Below, one piece after another: positions 16,212 to 24,314 of a DNA stretch of 32,271 bases (position 1 is the first letter of the stretch; every line of letters begins with the position of its first letter). Made by a program: the position numbers and the translations under genes. The stretch spans positions 168,289 to 200,559 of the forward strand of contig MKWA01000002.1 of assembly GCA_001899285.1 (NCBI GenBank). The letters are read 5' to 3'. The notes under the pieces are model-generated. The model was not told where the DNA came from, searched no databases, and saw only the letters and a program-made list of their open reading frames with translations. The DNA comes from Rhizobiales bacterium 64-17 (GTDB taxonomy: Bacteria > Pseudomonadota > Alphaproteobacteria > Rhizobiales > Xanthobacteraceae).

Positions 16212-16551
16212 ACACCAGCAGCGATAGCGCAAGCGACGACAGCGCGACGTTGTAGAGAACGACGCCGAGGCATCCGGTGGCGAGCGCGGCCGCGAACAGC
16301 ACCGAGGACGGCCGGATCAGGTGCAGCACCGCGAGGATCACGGCGGTCCAGCCGAACACCGAATGATTGAACAGGCTGGTGACGATCTGCCGCGTCGAAC
16401 ACAGCCAAGTCGTCAACCCGGCCTGACAGGCGAGCCCGACGCTCGACTGCTCGATCGCCATGTAGCGTAGATACAGCGCATAGCCGATCGAACAGAAGCC
16501 GACGATCAGCAGCACATGGATGGCGCGGGGATCGGGACGATAAAGGCGCAT
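16177..16551 (-). CDS. Small polytopic membrane protein of unknown function
   Basis: This encodes 124 residues with three to four hydrophobic segments (about 11-28, 64-79, 83-101 and 103-116). A central stretch, VGLACQAGLTTWLCSTRQIV, holds two cysteines (C42 and C51) that probably lie near the membrane surface. I recognise no family. Its 3' end overlaps the end of ndvC by 35 bases tail to tail. The SPOR-like gene lies 58 bases upstream on the same strand, so the two may form an operon. Codon usage keeps G/C at third positions, supporting real coding. A link to glucan export or to the envelope is only suggested by location. Confidence 0.7.
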   Translation of the reverse strand: MRLYRPDPRAIHVLLIVGFCSIGYALYLRYMAIEQSSVGLACQAGLTTWLCSTRQIVTSLFNHSVFGWTAVILAVLHLIRPSSVLFAAALATGCLGVVLYNVALSSLALSLLVFSFARRAPEPA

Positions 16552-16609
16552 GGCGGCTTTATACGAGAAGATCGCGGCGCCGTCATGATCGGTTGACGAT
16601 CAGGACCGG

Positions 16610-17737
16610 TCAGCGCAGCGGCAGTTTCTGCCCGTCAAAGGCGAACGGCCGGCACGTGCCGCGGCCTTGCGCGAAGGCGCGGCAAACCGCCGCCGCGGTG
16701 CTGGCTTCGGTGAACGGCCCGGCCATCAGCCGCAACTGCGGTGTGCCGTTGCGGCCGGTCGGGCGCAGGACCGCCGCCGGCTGCAGCTTGTCGAGCAGGG
16801 GCGCATGCGCCGCCTTGGTGCTGTCCCACAGCGAGCGGAGAGCATCGACGGTGGACGCGCCGCCGAGGTCGATCGCGAACTCCGGCTTGGCCGGAATGCT
16901 GCCGGTGGCGAGTTGCGGCTCGGTGTCGGCGTTGTGGCTCGCGACCTCTTTGGATTTATCCGGGACCGGGACCAGCCTGACGACCGGCGGCGCGGGTTGC
17001 GGCGTCGGCGTGGTTTCGGCAACACGCGGTCCCGGCGGCGTCGCCGGTCGCTGATTGTCATTGGCGGGCCGGGGCGACGGCGCGGCGGCCATCACCGCCG
17101 GCGGTGAGGGGGACGGCGGTGTCGCTGCGGTGCTCGCCGGATGCGACGAGGGAGGCGTGGCGGCGGGTTTGGCCGGCTCGTGCTGATCCCTGATCGGTTC
17201 GAGCCGGGGCAGTTCTGCCTTGGCGGTCGGCTCCGGCCTCACGTCAGGCTTCACTTCGGCTTTCGCCTCCGGTTTAGGTGTCTCCGTTTTCGCCGGGGGC
17301 GCCGTGATCCGCGATGTGGTGATCTGTTTCACCGAGCCGGTGATGTCGTCGAAATTGCGCTCTAGCACCGCCACCCGCGCCGCCAGCCGGTCGCGATCCG
17401 CGGTCAGGGACCGAAGCTGGCTCGCGAGCCGTGTTGTTTCCTGTTCGGCATCGAAGCTTTTTTCCGCCACCGTGACGGCGGGGGCAGGAACAACCGCAGG
17501 AACCCGCGCGGTTTCCGCCTTTTCCGGCGTGTAGAGGCTCGCCACCGCCTGCTGGACGCGCTCCGCGCCTCGTTCGGTTTGAGTCAACGTTACCGTCACG
17601 CCGAGTGCCAGCGCCGCGCAGAAACCCCATCCGGCGAGGCGCAGCAGGCTGCGGAACGTGGGAGGCGTCGCGGCCTTGGCGGGTGCGGCGCGGTTCGTGG
17701 TTGGCGGCGTGGTCCGTGCCATGGTCGGTGCGGTCAT
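16610..17737 (-). CDS. SPOR-like, proline-rich membrane-anchored protein
   Basis: This encodes 375 residues from the ATG at 17737. The frame is open to an ATG at 17797, but those 20 codons have weaker G/C third-position bias, so I prefer the shorter form; neither start has a good ribosome-binding site. A short cytoplasmic N-terminus rich in Thr/Pro/Ala precedes one membrane helix (about 35-52, [15 protein letters not shown]). Next is a coiled-coil region ([28 protein letters not shown]), a long Pro/Ala/Lys-rich linker, and a C-terminal domain ([20 protein letters not shown] ... [11 protein letters not shown]) that resembles the SPOR fold which binds denuded peptidoglycan. It is therefore a likely envelope protein with its C-terminus in the periplasm. 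SPOR assignment is by pattern only. It is divergent from glmU. Confidence 0.75.
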   Translation of the reverse strand: MTAPTMARTTPPTTNRAAPAKAATPPTFRSLLRLAGWGFCAALALGVTVTLTQTERGAERVQQAVASLYTPEKAETARVPAVVPAPAVTVAEKSFDAEQETTRLASQLRSLTADRDRLAARVAVLERNFDDITGSVKQITTSRITAPPAKTETPKPEAKAEVKPDVRPEPTAKAELPRLEPIRDQHEPAKPAATPPSSHPASTAATPPSPSPPAVMAAAPSPRPANDNQRPATPPGPRVAETTPTPQPAPPVVRLVPVPDKSKEVASHNADTEPQLATGSIPAKPEFAIDLGGASTVDALRSLWDSTKAAHAPLLDKLQPAAVLRPTGRNGTPQLRLMAGPFTEASTAAAVCRAFAQGRGTCRPFAFDGQKLPLR

Positions 17738-17870
17738 CCTGAAGCCGGCTGCCTCAAGCCGAATGGCTGGAACCCGTATCAGATTCGCCTTGTCCATGCT
17801 GCGGTTAACGGCTGCCGGAAGCGACCTTTTGCTCTTGTTGGGCTTGCCGCGTGTCGGCTATGAGCGGTCG

Positions 17871-19229
17871 ATGACCGCATCGAATCTCCGCACCTGCCTC
17901 GCCATCGTGCTCGCCGCCGGGGACGGCACCCGGATGCGCTCGAAGCTCCCCAAGGTGTTGCACGAGATCGGTGGCCGTTCGCTGCTCGGCCATGTGCTGA
18001 CCACGGTGCAGGCCGCCGGCGGGAGTGAGGTGGCCGTCGTGGTTGCGCCGGAGCGCGAGGCGGTCGCCGCGGAGGCGCGGCGGATCGTCCCCGCGGCCCA
18101 AATCTTCGAGCAGGCGGAGCGGCGCGGAACCGCCCATGCGGTGCTGATGGCGCGCGCGGCGTTGGAAAAAGGCGCCGACGATGTCCTGGTGATTTTCGGC
18201 GACACGCCGCTGCTGCGCGCCGAGACGGTGGCGGCACTGCGCGCGCCGCTCGCCGCCGGCGCGGCTGTCGCGGTGCTCGGCTTCCGCCCGGCCGATCCCA
18301 CCGGTTATGGCCGGCTGGTGGTCGAGAACGGCGCGCTGGTTGCGATCCGCGAGGAGAAGGACGCGAGCGCGGCCGAACGCAAGATCACGCTCTGTAACGG
18401 CGGGTTGATGGCGCTCTCTGGCAAGACTGCGCTGACGATCCTCAACCGCATCGGCGACAATAACGCGAAGCGCGAATTCTATCTCACCGACGCCGTGGCG
18501 ATCGCCCGCGAGATGGGGCTGACTGCGGCGGTAGTCGAAGCCGAGGAGGACGATGTGCGCGGCATCAATACCAAGGCACAACTGGCCGAGACCGAGGCGG
18601 TGTTGCAGCGGCGGCTGCGGCAGGCGGCAATGGATGCAGGCGTCACCATGATCGCGCCGGAAACGGTCTACCTTGCCGCCGACACGCAACTCGGCACGGA
18701 TGTGGTGATCGAGCCGCATGTGGTGTTCGGTCCCGGCGTCGTCGTCGAGGATGGCGCGGTGATCCATTCGTTCTCGCATATTGCCGGCGCGCGGATCGGC
18801 AAGGGTGTGTCGGTCGGTCCGTTCGCGCGGCTGCGGCCCGGCACGGAGCTGGGCGAGGGATCGCGCATCGGCAATTTCGTCGAGGTGAAGGCGGCCGTAT
18901 TCGAGGCCGGCGCCAAGGCCAACCATCTCACCTATATCGGCGATGCGCGGGTTGGCGCGGGCGCGAATGTCGGCGCTGGTACCATCACCTGCAACTACGA
19001 CGGCACCAGCAAATACAAGACCAATATCGGCAAGAGCGCCTTCATCGGCTCGAACTCGGCGCTGGTCGCGCCGGTGTCGATCGGCGACGGCGCCTATGTC
19101 GGCTCCGGCTCGGTGATCACCAAGGACGTGCCGGCCGATGCGCTGGCGATCGGTCGTGGCCAGCAGGTGGTCAAGGAGGGCGGCGCGCAACGTCTGCGCG
19201 ATCTTGCCGCGCTCAAGAAAAAGACCTGA
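17871..19229 (+). CDS. glmU: Bifunctional GlmU: N-acetylglucosamine-1-phosphate uridyltransferase / glucosamine-1-phosphate acetyltransferase
   Basis: This encodes 452 residues, against 456 in E. coli. The N-terminal pyrophosphorylase domain has LAAGDGTRM at residues 14-22 with [12 protein letters not shown] after it, GDTPLL near 105, and YGRLVVENG. The C-terminal left-handed beta-helix has repeated hexapeptides, [15 protein letters not shown] and [13 protein letters not shown], with the probable catalytic histidine at H352, then [20 protein letters not shown]. It performs the last two steps to UDP-GlcNAc, acetylating glucosamine-1-phosphate and transferring UMP, in the cytoplasm; the product feeds peptidoglycan and lipid A. 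I chose the ATG at 17871 because the open frame upstream to 17658 runs into the divergent SPOR-like gene and does not match the family. glmS follows after 130 bases. Confidence 0.97.
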   Translation: MTASNLRTCLAIVLAAGDGTRMRSKLPKVLHEIGGRSLLGHVLTTVQAAGGSEVAVVVAPEREAVAAEARRIVPAAQIFEQAERRGTAHAVLMARAALEKGADDVLVIFGDTPLLRAETVAALRAPLAAGAAVAVLGFRPADPTGYGRLVVENGALVAIREEKDASAAERKITLCNGGLMALSGKTALTILNRIGDNNAKREFYLTDAVAIAREMGLTAAVVEAEEDDVRGINTKAQLAETEAVLQRRLRQAAMDAGVTMIAPETVYLAADTQLGTDVVIEPHVVFGPGVVVEDGAVIHSFSHIAGARIGKGVSVGPFARLRPGTELGEGSRIGNFVEVKAAVFEAGAKANHLTYIGDARVGAGANVGAGTITCNYDGTSKYKTNIGKSAFIGSNSALVAPVSIGDGAYVGSGSVITKDVPADALAIGRGQQVVKEGGAQRLRDLAALKKKT

Positions 19230-19239
19230 TGGCCGGATC

Positions 19240-19263
19240 GTTAAGGCTGCGCGGTTAAGGCTG
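19240..19263 (+). repeat. Direct repeat GTTAAGGCTG between glmU and glmS
   Basis: GTTAAGGCTG occurs at 19240-19249 and 19254-19263, 14 bases apart, starting 11 bases after the glmU stop. No known box was recognised. Confidence 0.35.
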
Positions 19264-19288
19264 TCACATGCCGCAATGCGATGTGATT

Positions 19289-19311
19289 TCCGCTGCGGCG
19301 GTTGCAGCGGA
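19289..19311 (+). promoter_or_regulatory. Hairpin in the glmS leader
   Basis: TCCGCTGC at 19289-19296 and GCAGCGGA at 19304-19311 form a perfect 8-bp inverted repeat with a 7-base loop, about 50 bases upstream of the glmS ATG. No T-tract follows, so it is not a simple terminator. It could be a leader structure or an operator. It does not resemble the glmS ribozyme, which is a feature of Firmicutes. Confidence 0.3.
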
Positions 19312-19359
19312 TAGAGCAGAGCGCCATATCGGATAGGTTTCGGGGACTGGACTGAGGGC

Positions 19360-21261
19360 ATGTGCGGAATTGTCGGAATTCTCGGCCGTGAGCCGGTCGC
19401 GGGGCAACTCGTCGATGCGCTGAAGCGGCTCGAATATCGCGGCTATGATTCCGCGGGCGTCGCCACGCTGGAGAACGGTGGCACGCTGACGCGCCGCCGC
19501 GCAGAGGGCAAACTGAGCGCGCTCGAAGGCCGCCTGGAGCGCGAGCCGCTGCAGGGCAGCGTCGGCATCGGTCACACCCGCTGGGCAACGCACGGCAAGC
19601 CGACCGAGAACAACGCGCATCCGCACGCGACCGACAAGGTTGCCGTCGTACACAACGGCATCATCGAGAATTTCCGCGAGCTGCGCGAGGAACTGATCCG
19701 CGAGGGCGCGACCTTCGGCAGCGAGACCGACACCGAAGTGGTGGTGCATCTCGTCAGCCGCGAATTGAAGCGCGGCCAGTCGCCGGTCGATGCGGTGGCG
19801 GCGACGCTCGGCCAGTTGCGCGGCGCGTTCGCGCTCGCCTTCCTGTTCGCCGGCGAAACCGATCTGATGATCGGCGCGCGGCGCGGCTCGCCGCTCGCCA
19901 TCGGCTACGGCGAGGGGCGGATGTATCTCGGCTCCGACGCCATCGCGCTCGCGCCGTTCACCGACCGGGTCAGCTATCTCGACGATGGCGACTGGGTGGT
20001 GCTCACCCACGACAGCGTCGCGGTGCGCGACGCCGACGGCAAGGCGGTGGAGCGCCCGGTGATCAAGACTGCCGCGTCGGCGGCCTTGATCGACAAGGGC
20101 AATCACAAACACTTCATGGCCAAGGAGATTCACGAGCAGCCGGAAGTGGTCGGTCACACGCTCGCCCATTACATCGATATGGCCGAAGAGAAGATCGACC
20201 TGCCGCACGCGCTGCCGTTCGATTTCAAGAACCTCAAGCGCGTGTCGCTGTCGGCCTGCGGCACCGCCTATTACGCCGGCCTCGTCGGCAAATACTGGTT
20301 CGAACGTTTCGCCCGGTTGCCGGTCGAGATCGATGTGGCGTCTGAATTCCGCTATCGCGACGTGCCGCTCGATCCCGGCAATCTCGCGGTGTTCGTGTCG
20401 CAGTCCGGCGAGACGGCGGACACGCTGGCCTCGCTCCGCTACGCCAAGGAGCACCAGCAGCACGTCCTGTCGGTTGTGAACGTGCCGACCTCGACCATCG
20501 CCCGCGAGAGCGACGTGGTGATGCCGACGCTCGCCGGTCCGGAGATCGGCGTTGCCTCGACCAAGGCGTTCACCTGTCAGCTCGCCGTGCTCGCCTGTCT
20601 CGCCATCGCCGCCGGCCGTGCGCGCGGCACGCTGTCGCGCGAGGACGAACGCATTCTGGTGCGCGCGCTGATCGAGACGCCACGGCATATGTCGGAGGCG
20701 CTCGCCATCGAGCCGCAGGTGGAGCAGCTCGCGCATACGCTGGCGAAGTGCAAGGACGCGCTCTATCTCGGCCGTGGTACGAGTTTCCCGATCGCGCTCG
20801 AAGGCGCGCTCAAGCTCAAGGAAATCTCCTACATTCACGCCGAGGGCTATGCCGCCGGCGAACTCAAGCACGGGCCGATCGCGCTGATCGACGAGACCGT
20901 GCCGGTGGTGGTGATCGCGCCCTACGATCAGGGCTTCGAGAAGACCAAGTCGAACCTGCAGGACATGGTGGAGCTGTCGCGTCGTGCCTATCGACCGGCG
21001 GCGGTGTTCGAGAAGACCGTGTCGAACATGCAGGAGGTGGCGGCGCGCGGCGGCCAGATCATCCTCATTTCCGATCCGAAGGGCGTCGCGGAAGGCGCGA
21101 CGGAATCGCTCGTCACCCTGACCATGCCGGAAATGCCGCTGTCGGTGACACCGCTCGTTTATGCGATCCCGATCCAGCTCATCGCCTATCATACCGCCGC
21201 TGTGATGGGGACGGACGTCGACCAGCCGCGCAACCTCGCGAAATCCGTGACGGTCGAGTAA
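19360..21261 (+). CDS. glmS: Glutamine--fructose-6-phosphate aminotransferase (isomerizing), with an internal insertion
   Basis: This encodes 633 residues. It begins MCGIVGILG, with Cys2 as the glutaminase nucleophile once Met1 is removed, and has HTRWATHG and HNGIIENF in the N-terminal class II amidotransferase domain. The C-terminal half has two SIS domains, with ACGTAYYAG, SQSGETADTLA, GTEIGVASTKAFT-like GPEIGVASTKAFT, ALEGALKLKEISYIHAE and the closing LAKSVTVE. It makes glucosamine-6-phosphate from fructose-6-phosphate and glutamine, the entry step to UDP-GlcNAc. The usual length is about 608. The excess is explained by about 24 extra residues near 526-550, where FEKTKSNLQDM is followed 24 codons later by FEKTVSNMQEV; all other regions align with E. 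coli GlmS from memory. The frame is intact. DUF502 follows after 10 bases, so the two are probably cotranscribed. Confidence 0.97.
   Translation: MCGIVGILGREPVAGQLVDALKRLEYRGYDSAGVATLENGGTLTRRRAEGKLSALEGRLEREPLQGSVGIGHTRWATHGKPTENNAHPHATDKVAVVHNGIIENFRELREELIREGATFGSETDTEVVVHLVSRELKRGQSPVDAVAATLGQLRGAFALAFLFAGETDLMIGARRGSPLAIGYGEGRMYLGSDAIALAPFTDRVSYLDDGDWVVLTHDSVAVRDADGKAVERPVIKTAASAALIDKGNHKHFMAKEIHEQPEVVGHTLAHYIDMAEEKIDLPHALPFDFKNLKRVSLSACGTAYYAGLVGKYWFERFARLPVEIDVASEFRYRDVPLDPGNLAVFVSQSGETADTLASLRYAKEHQQHVLSVVNVPTSTIARESDVVMPTLAGPEIGVASTKAFTCQLAVLACLAIAAGRARGTLSREDERILVRALIETPRHMSEALAIEPQVEQLAHTLAKCKDALYLGRGTSFPIALEGALKLKEISYIHAEGYAAGELKHGPIALIDETVPVVVIAPYDQGFEKTKSNLQDMVELSRRAYRPAAVFEKTVSNMQEVAARGGQIILISDPKGVAEGATESLVTLTMPEMPLSVTPLVYAIPIQLIAYHTAAVMGTDVDQPRNLAKSVTVE
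20935..21045 (+). repeat. Imperfect tandem duplication inside glmS
   Basis: TTCGAGAAGACC at 20935 recurs at 21007, exactly 72 bases (24 codons) later. The first 28 bases of the two copies differ at only three positions (AA/GT and C/A); similarity fades afterwards. The segment between the copies encodes VELSRRAYRPAAV, which has no counterpart in the ordinary GlmS sequence that I recall. Confidence 0.75.
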
Positions 21262-21271
21262 AGTCCAGGGC

Positions 21272-22018
21272 ATGAACCAGGCCATCGAACCGCCGACGTC
21301 CCCGCAGCAGCAGCCGGTGCAAACCAGCTTCGCCGGCCGGCTCCGCAACTATTTCCTCACCGGCCTGATCGTGGCCGGGCCGATTTTCGTCACCGCCTAT
21401 CTGGCGTGGTGGTTCATCAACTGGGTGGACGATCTGGTGCGCCCGTTCGTGCCGCCGGCGCTGCGGATCGAGACTTATGCGCCGGTGCATATTCCCGGCA
21501 CCGGTCTGGTGATCGCCGTCGTTGCGTTGACTTTGCTCGGCTTCCTCACCGCCAATCTCGTCGGCCGCAAGCTCGTGGAGTTCGGCGAGGCGATTGTCAC
21601 GCGGATGCCGATCATCCGGCCGGTCTACCGAACCATGAAGCAGATCTTCGAGACGCTGTTCTCGAAGTCCGGTTCGAGCTTCCGGCAGGTGGCGCTGGTG
21701 GAGTTTCCCGCGCCCGGCCTATGGTCGCTGGTGTTCCTGTCGCAGCCGCCCGGTCCGCTGGTGACTGCAGGGTTGCCGGAAGGCGAGCATGTCTCGGCGT
21801 TCCTCGCTTGCGCGCCGAACCCGACGACAGGCTTCTATTTCTATGCGCCGCGCTCGTCGATCATTCCCATCGATCTGCCGGTGGAGCAGGCGATGACCTT
21901 GCTGATGTCGGCCGGCATGGCCAGCGGCGCGCCGCAGGGCGCCGACCAGGCGAAGCTCGCGGCGCTTGCCGCGCAGGCGAGGGCGGCGGCCGCGCCCGCG
22001 CCTGAGCGGGTCGGCTAG
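21272..22018 (+). CDS. DUF502 family inner-membrane protein
   Basis: This encodes 248 residues. A Gln/Pro-rich N-terminal tail (1-22) precedes two membrane helices (about 29-50 and 72-92). The family core follows: NLVGRKLVEFGEAIVTRMPIIRPVYRTMKQI, then KSGSSFRQVALVEFPAPGLWSLVFLS, then a PNPTTGFYFYAPRSSIIPIDLPVEQAM stretch, which are the marks of DUF502. The C-terminus is Ala-rich and probably disordered. The function of DUF502 is not established. In alphaproteobacteria it is often near glmS or recG, as here: glmS is 10 bases upstream and recG about 2.3 kb downstream. A GC-rich hairpin follows 5 bases after the stop. Confidence 0.88.
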   Translation: MNQAIEPPTSPQQQPVQTSFAGRLRNYFLTGLIVAGPIFVTAYLAWWFINWVDDLVRPFVPPALRIETYAPVHIPGTGLVIAVVALTLLGFLTANLVGRKLVEFGEAIVTRMPIIRPVYRTMKQIFETLFSKSGSSFRQVALVEFPAPGLWSLVFLSQPPGPLVTAGLPEGEHVSAFLACAPNPTTGFYFYAPRSSIIPIDLPVEQAMTLLMSAGMASGAPQGADQAKLAALAAQARAAAAPAPERVG

Positions 22019-22022
22019 GTTT

Positions 22023-22062
22023 TCCGCGGGGCGGTGCCTGCGGCAGAGTGGCACGCCGCGGA
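22023..22062 (+). terminator. GC-rich hairpin after the glmS-DUF502 unit
   Basis: TCCGCGG at 22023-22029 pairs with CCGCGGA at 22056-22062, and GTGCC / GGCAC extend it inward with small bulges. There is no T-tract immediately after. It may be a transcript-end stabiliser or a weak terminator. Confidence 0.4.
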
Positions 22063-22199
22063 TACAGCCTTGGCGGTACTTTCCTCTTCTAAACAGATAT
22101 TTATCCAGCTTTTCTCGTGCTCCGCATTATGGCGGGAGGTCGCTGAACGCACGCCAGATTAGATTTTGCTGTTGCGACTGATTTGCAGCTATCTCTAGG

Positions 22200-22219
22200 T
22201 TGCGAATAGTTTGCAATAG
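22200..22219 (+). promoter_or_regulatory. Tandem TTGC(G)AATAG just upstream of the TonB receptor
   Basis: TTGCGAATAG at 22200-22209 is followed by T and TTGCAATAG at 22211-22219, ending 11 bases before the ATG. The same bases contain TTGC...GCAA as an inverted repeat. A metal-responsive operator would be expected for such a receptor, but this does not match a Zur, Irr or RirA box that I know. Confidence 0.25.
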
Positions 22220-22230
22220 CAGATGGGGCG

Positions 22231-24303
22231 ATGATGCGGTTCGCGAGGCGAGTGAGTACGGCCATGCTGGCTTGCGGCACGGTAATCGGGGGCGGCGACG
22301 CCGATGCACAGACCACCGAGCTACCGGAAATCGTCGTGCAGTCGGCCACGCCGGTGAGCGGGGGCGATTCCGGCTTTGCCTCGGTGACCACCGTGAATGA
22401 GCAGGAATTGACCAGCCGCGGTGCGGCTTCGCTGGGTGATGCGCTGGCGGGCCGACCCGGTCTATCGCAGACCTCGTTTGCACCGGCGGCGAGCCGGCCG
22501 GTCATCCGCGGCCTCGGCGGCTTTCGGGTCCGCACTCAGGAAAACGGGATCGGCTCGCACGACATGGCCAATCTCGGCGAGGACCATGCGGTGACCATCG
22601 ACCCGCTGTTGGCGGGGCAGGTGGAGGTGATCCGCGGTCCGGGCGTATTGCGCTACGGCTCGCAGGCCATCGGCGGCGTGGTGAGCGCCGATAGCGGCCG
22701 CATCCCGACGCAGGCTCCGGCCTCCGGCGTGCGCTTCGAGGCGCGCGGCGGGATCAACAGCGCGAACGACGGTCGCGAGGGCGCAGCGCTGCTGCAGGCG
22801 GGCGGCGAAAACCTGGTCGTACACGTGGATGGCGTGCGGCGCCGGAGCGATGACTATCGTATCCCCGGTGGCCGACAGGCCAATTCAAGCCTCGACATGC
22901 AAGGACACGCGCTCGGCGTCTCCCACCTGTTCGCCGATGGCTTCGTCGGCGTCAGCTATCAGTCGTCGCAGATGACCTACTACATTCCGGGCGTCGCGTC
23001 GGCTGCTGAAAAGAACCACATCGATCTGTGGCAGGACAAATGGTCGAGCCGCGGTGAGTGGCGCATCAACGACCACGGTATAGACGCTCTGCGCTATTGG
23101 TTCGGTATCACCGACTATCGGCATCACGAGGTGAATGTCGTCGGCGGGGCCAATGTCATCGGCTCTGTCTTCAAGAACAGGGAATGGGAGGCGCGCGCCG
23201 AACTGACCCACATGCCCGTCGAGACCAGGATCGGGACGCTGCGCGGCGCGCTCGGCCTGCAATGGGGTGATCGCCGGTTGTCGGCGGTGAAAACCACCGG
23301 CGTTTTGCTGGCGCCCGCGCAGGTCCGCACCACGGCAGCGTTCCTGTTCGAGGAGCTTACGGTCGATGACGGTCTGAAACTGCAGGCCGCCGGCCGGGTC
23401 GACCATGTCGGCGTTAACGGTGTCGGCGCCACGTTCCCGGCGTCTTTGCTGCCGCCGCCCAATGCGCCGACGGAATTCGGAGTATCGCGGGAATTCCTGC
23501 CGTTGAGCGCCAGTGCTGGTGTGCTCAAGACTTTGCCGCACGACCTGGTGGCGCGGCTGACAGTTCAACACGTCGAACGCGCTCCCGACGCGATTGAGCT
23601 GTTCTACAAGGGTCCGCACGACACCCCGCGCACGTTCGAGATCGGCGATCCGAATATGCGGCTCGAAAAAGCCAACACGGCGGAGTTGGGTCTCAAGAAA
23701 ACGCATGGCGATTTCCGCTTCGATGCGTCCGCCTATTACACGCGGTTCACCGATTTCATCTTCAAGAATTTCACTGGTGTGCGTTGCAATGACACCTTCG
23801 CAACCTGCGGAATACCTGGCGCAAGCTTCGACCAGATCACCTATTCCCAGCGCGACGCTCGTTTCATCGGCGCGGAAGCGCAGGTCGAATACGACATCGG
23901 CGCATGGCGCGGCGGCGTGTGGGGCGTGGAGGCGCAATACGATTTCGTCGATGCGCGGTTCCGTGACGGATCGTTCGTGCCGAAGATTCCGCCGCACCGG
24001 ATCGGCGGCGGCCTGTATTACCGCGCCGCCGACTGGAACGGTCGGGTACACTTGTTGCACGCCTTCGCGCAGAACCGGCTCGGCGCCTTCGAGACGCCGA
24101 CCGCCGGCTACACTTTGCTCAATGCCGAGATCAGCCATACCCACCGCTTTGCGCAGAGCGGCCTGGTGCCGGAGGTGACGGTCGGCCTGCGCGGCGAAAA
24201 CTTGCTCAACCAGAATGTCCGGCTGCATCAATCGTACAAGAAGGATGAGGTGCTTCAGCCCGGCCTGACGGTGCGATTATTCGCGTCGGTCAAGCTCAAC
24301 TGA
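22231..24303 (+). CDS. TonB-dependent outer-membrane receptor, ZnuD-like
   Basis: This encodes 690 residues. A signal peptide (1-26, ending ADAQ) is followed by a TonB-box-like EIVVQSA (33-39) and the plug domain: SLGDALAGRPGLSQTSF, SRPVIRGLGGFRVR at 88-101, GSHDMANLGEDHAVTIDPL and VEVIRGPGVLRYGSQAIGGVV at 131-151. The plug and early barrel (RKSGDY-like RRRSDDYRIPGG) resemble the zinc receptor ZnuD of Neisseria and Acinetobacter. The long His/Asp-rich loop of neisserial ZnuD is absent. A two-cysteine extracellular-type loop, VRCNDTFATCG, occurs late in the barrel. The barrel ends with NLLNQNVRLHQSYKKDEVLQPGLTVRLF and a short final strand. It would import zinc or another metal complex using TonB/ExbBD energy; the substrate is inferred. 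It has its own promoter region of about 210 bases. Confidence 0.87.
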   Translation: MMRFARRVSTAMLACGTVIGGGDADAQTTELPEIVVQSATPVSGGDSGFASVTTVNEQELTSRGAASLGDALAGRPGLSQTSFAPAASRPVIRGLGGFRVRTQENGIGSHDMANLGEDHAVTIDPLLAGQVEVIRGPGVLRYGSQAIGGVVSADSGRIPTQAPASGVRFEARGGINSANDGREGAALLQAGGENLVVHVDGVRRRSDDYRIPGGRQANSSLDMQGHALGVSHLFADGFVGVSYQSSQMTYYIPGVASAAEKNHIDLWQDKWSSRGEWRINDHGIDALRYWFGITDYRHHEVNVVGGANVIGSVFKNREWEARAELTHMPVETRIGTLRGALGLQWGDRRLSAVKTTGVLLAPAQVRTTAAFLFEELTVDDGLKLQAAGRVDHVGVNGVGATFPASLLPPPNAPTEFGVSREFLPLSASAGVLKTLPHDLVARLTVQHVERAPDAIELFYKGPHDTPRTFEIGDPNMRLEKANTAELGLKKTHGDFRFDASAYYTRFTDFIFKNFTGVRCNDTFATCGIPGASFDQITYSQRDARFIGAEAQVEYDIGAWRGGVWGVEAQYDFVDARFRDGSFVPKIPPHRIGGGLYYRAADWNGRVHLLHAFAQNRLGAFETPTAGYTLLNAEISHTHRFAQSGLVPEVTVGLRGENLLNQNVRLHQSYKKDEVLQPGLTVRLFASVKLN

Positions 24304-24314
24304 GGGAAGACGTC

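Noticed and set aside
17658-17870. A 71-codon N-terminal extension of GlmU
   Set aside because: It overlaps the divergent SPOR-like gene, and GlmU normally begins just before the LAAGxGTRM motif.
19230-19359. glmS ribozyme/riboswitch
   Set aside because: The gap is only 130 bases and lacks the conserved core of that ribozyme, which is known from Gram-positive bacteria.
19264-21348. A 694-codon minus-strand frame
   Set aside because: It is antisense to glmS. The product has the low-complexity His/Arg/Asp composition typical of shadow frames.
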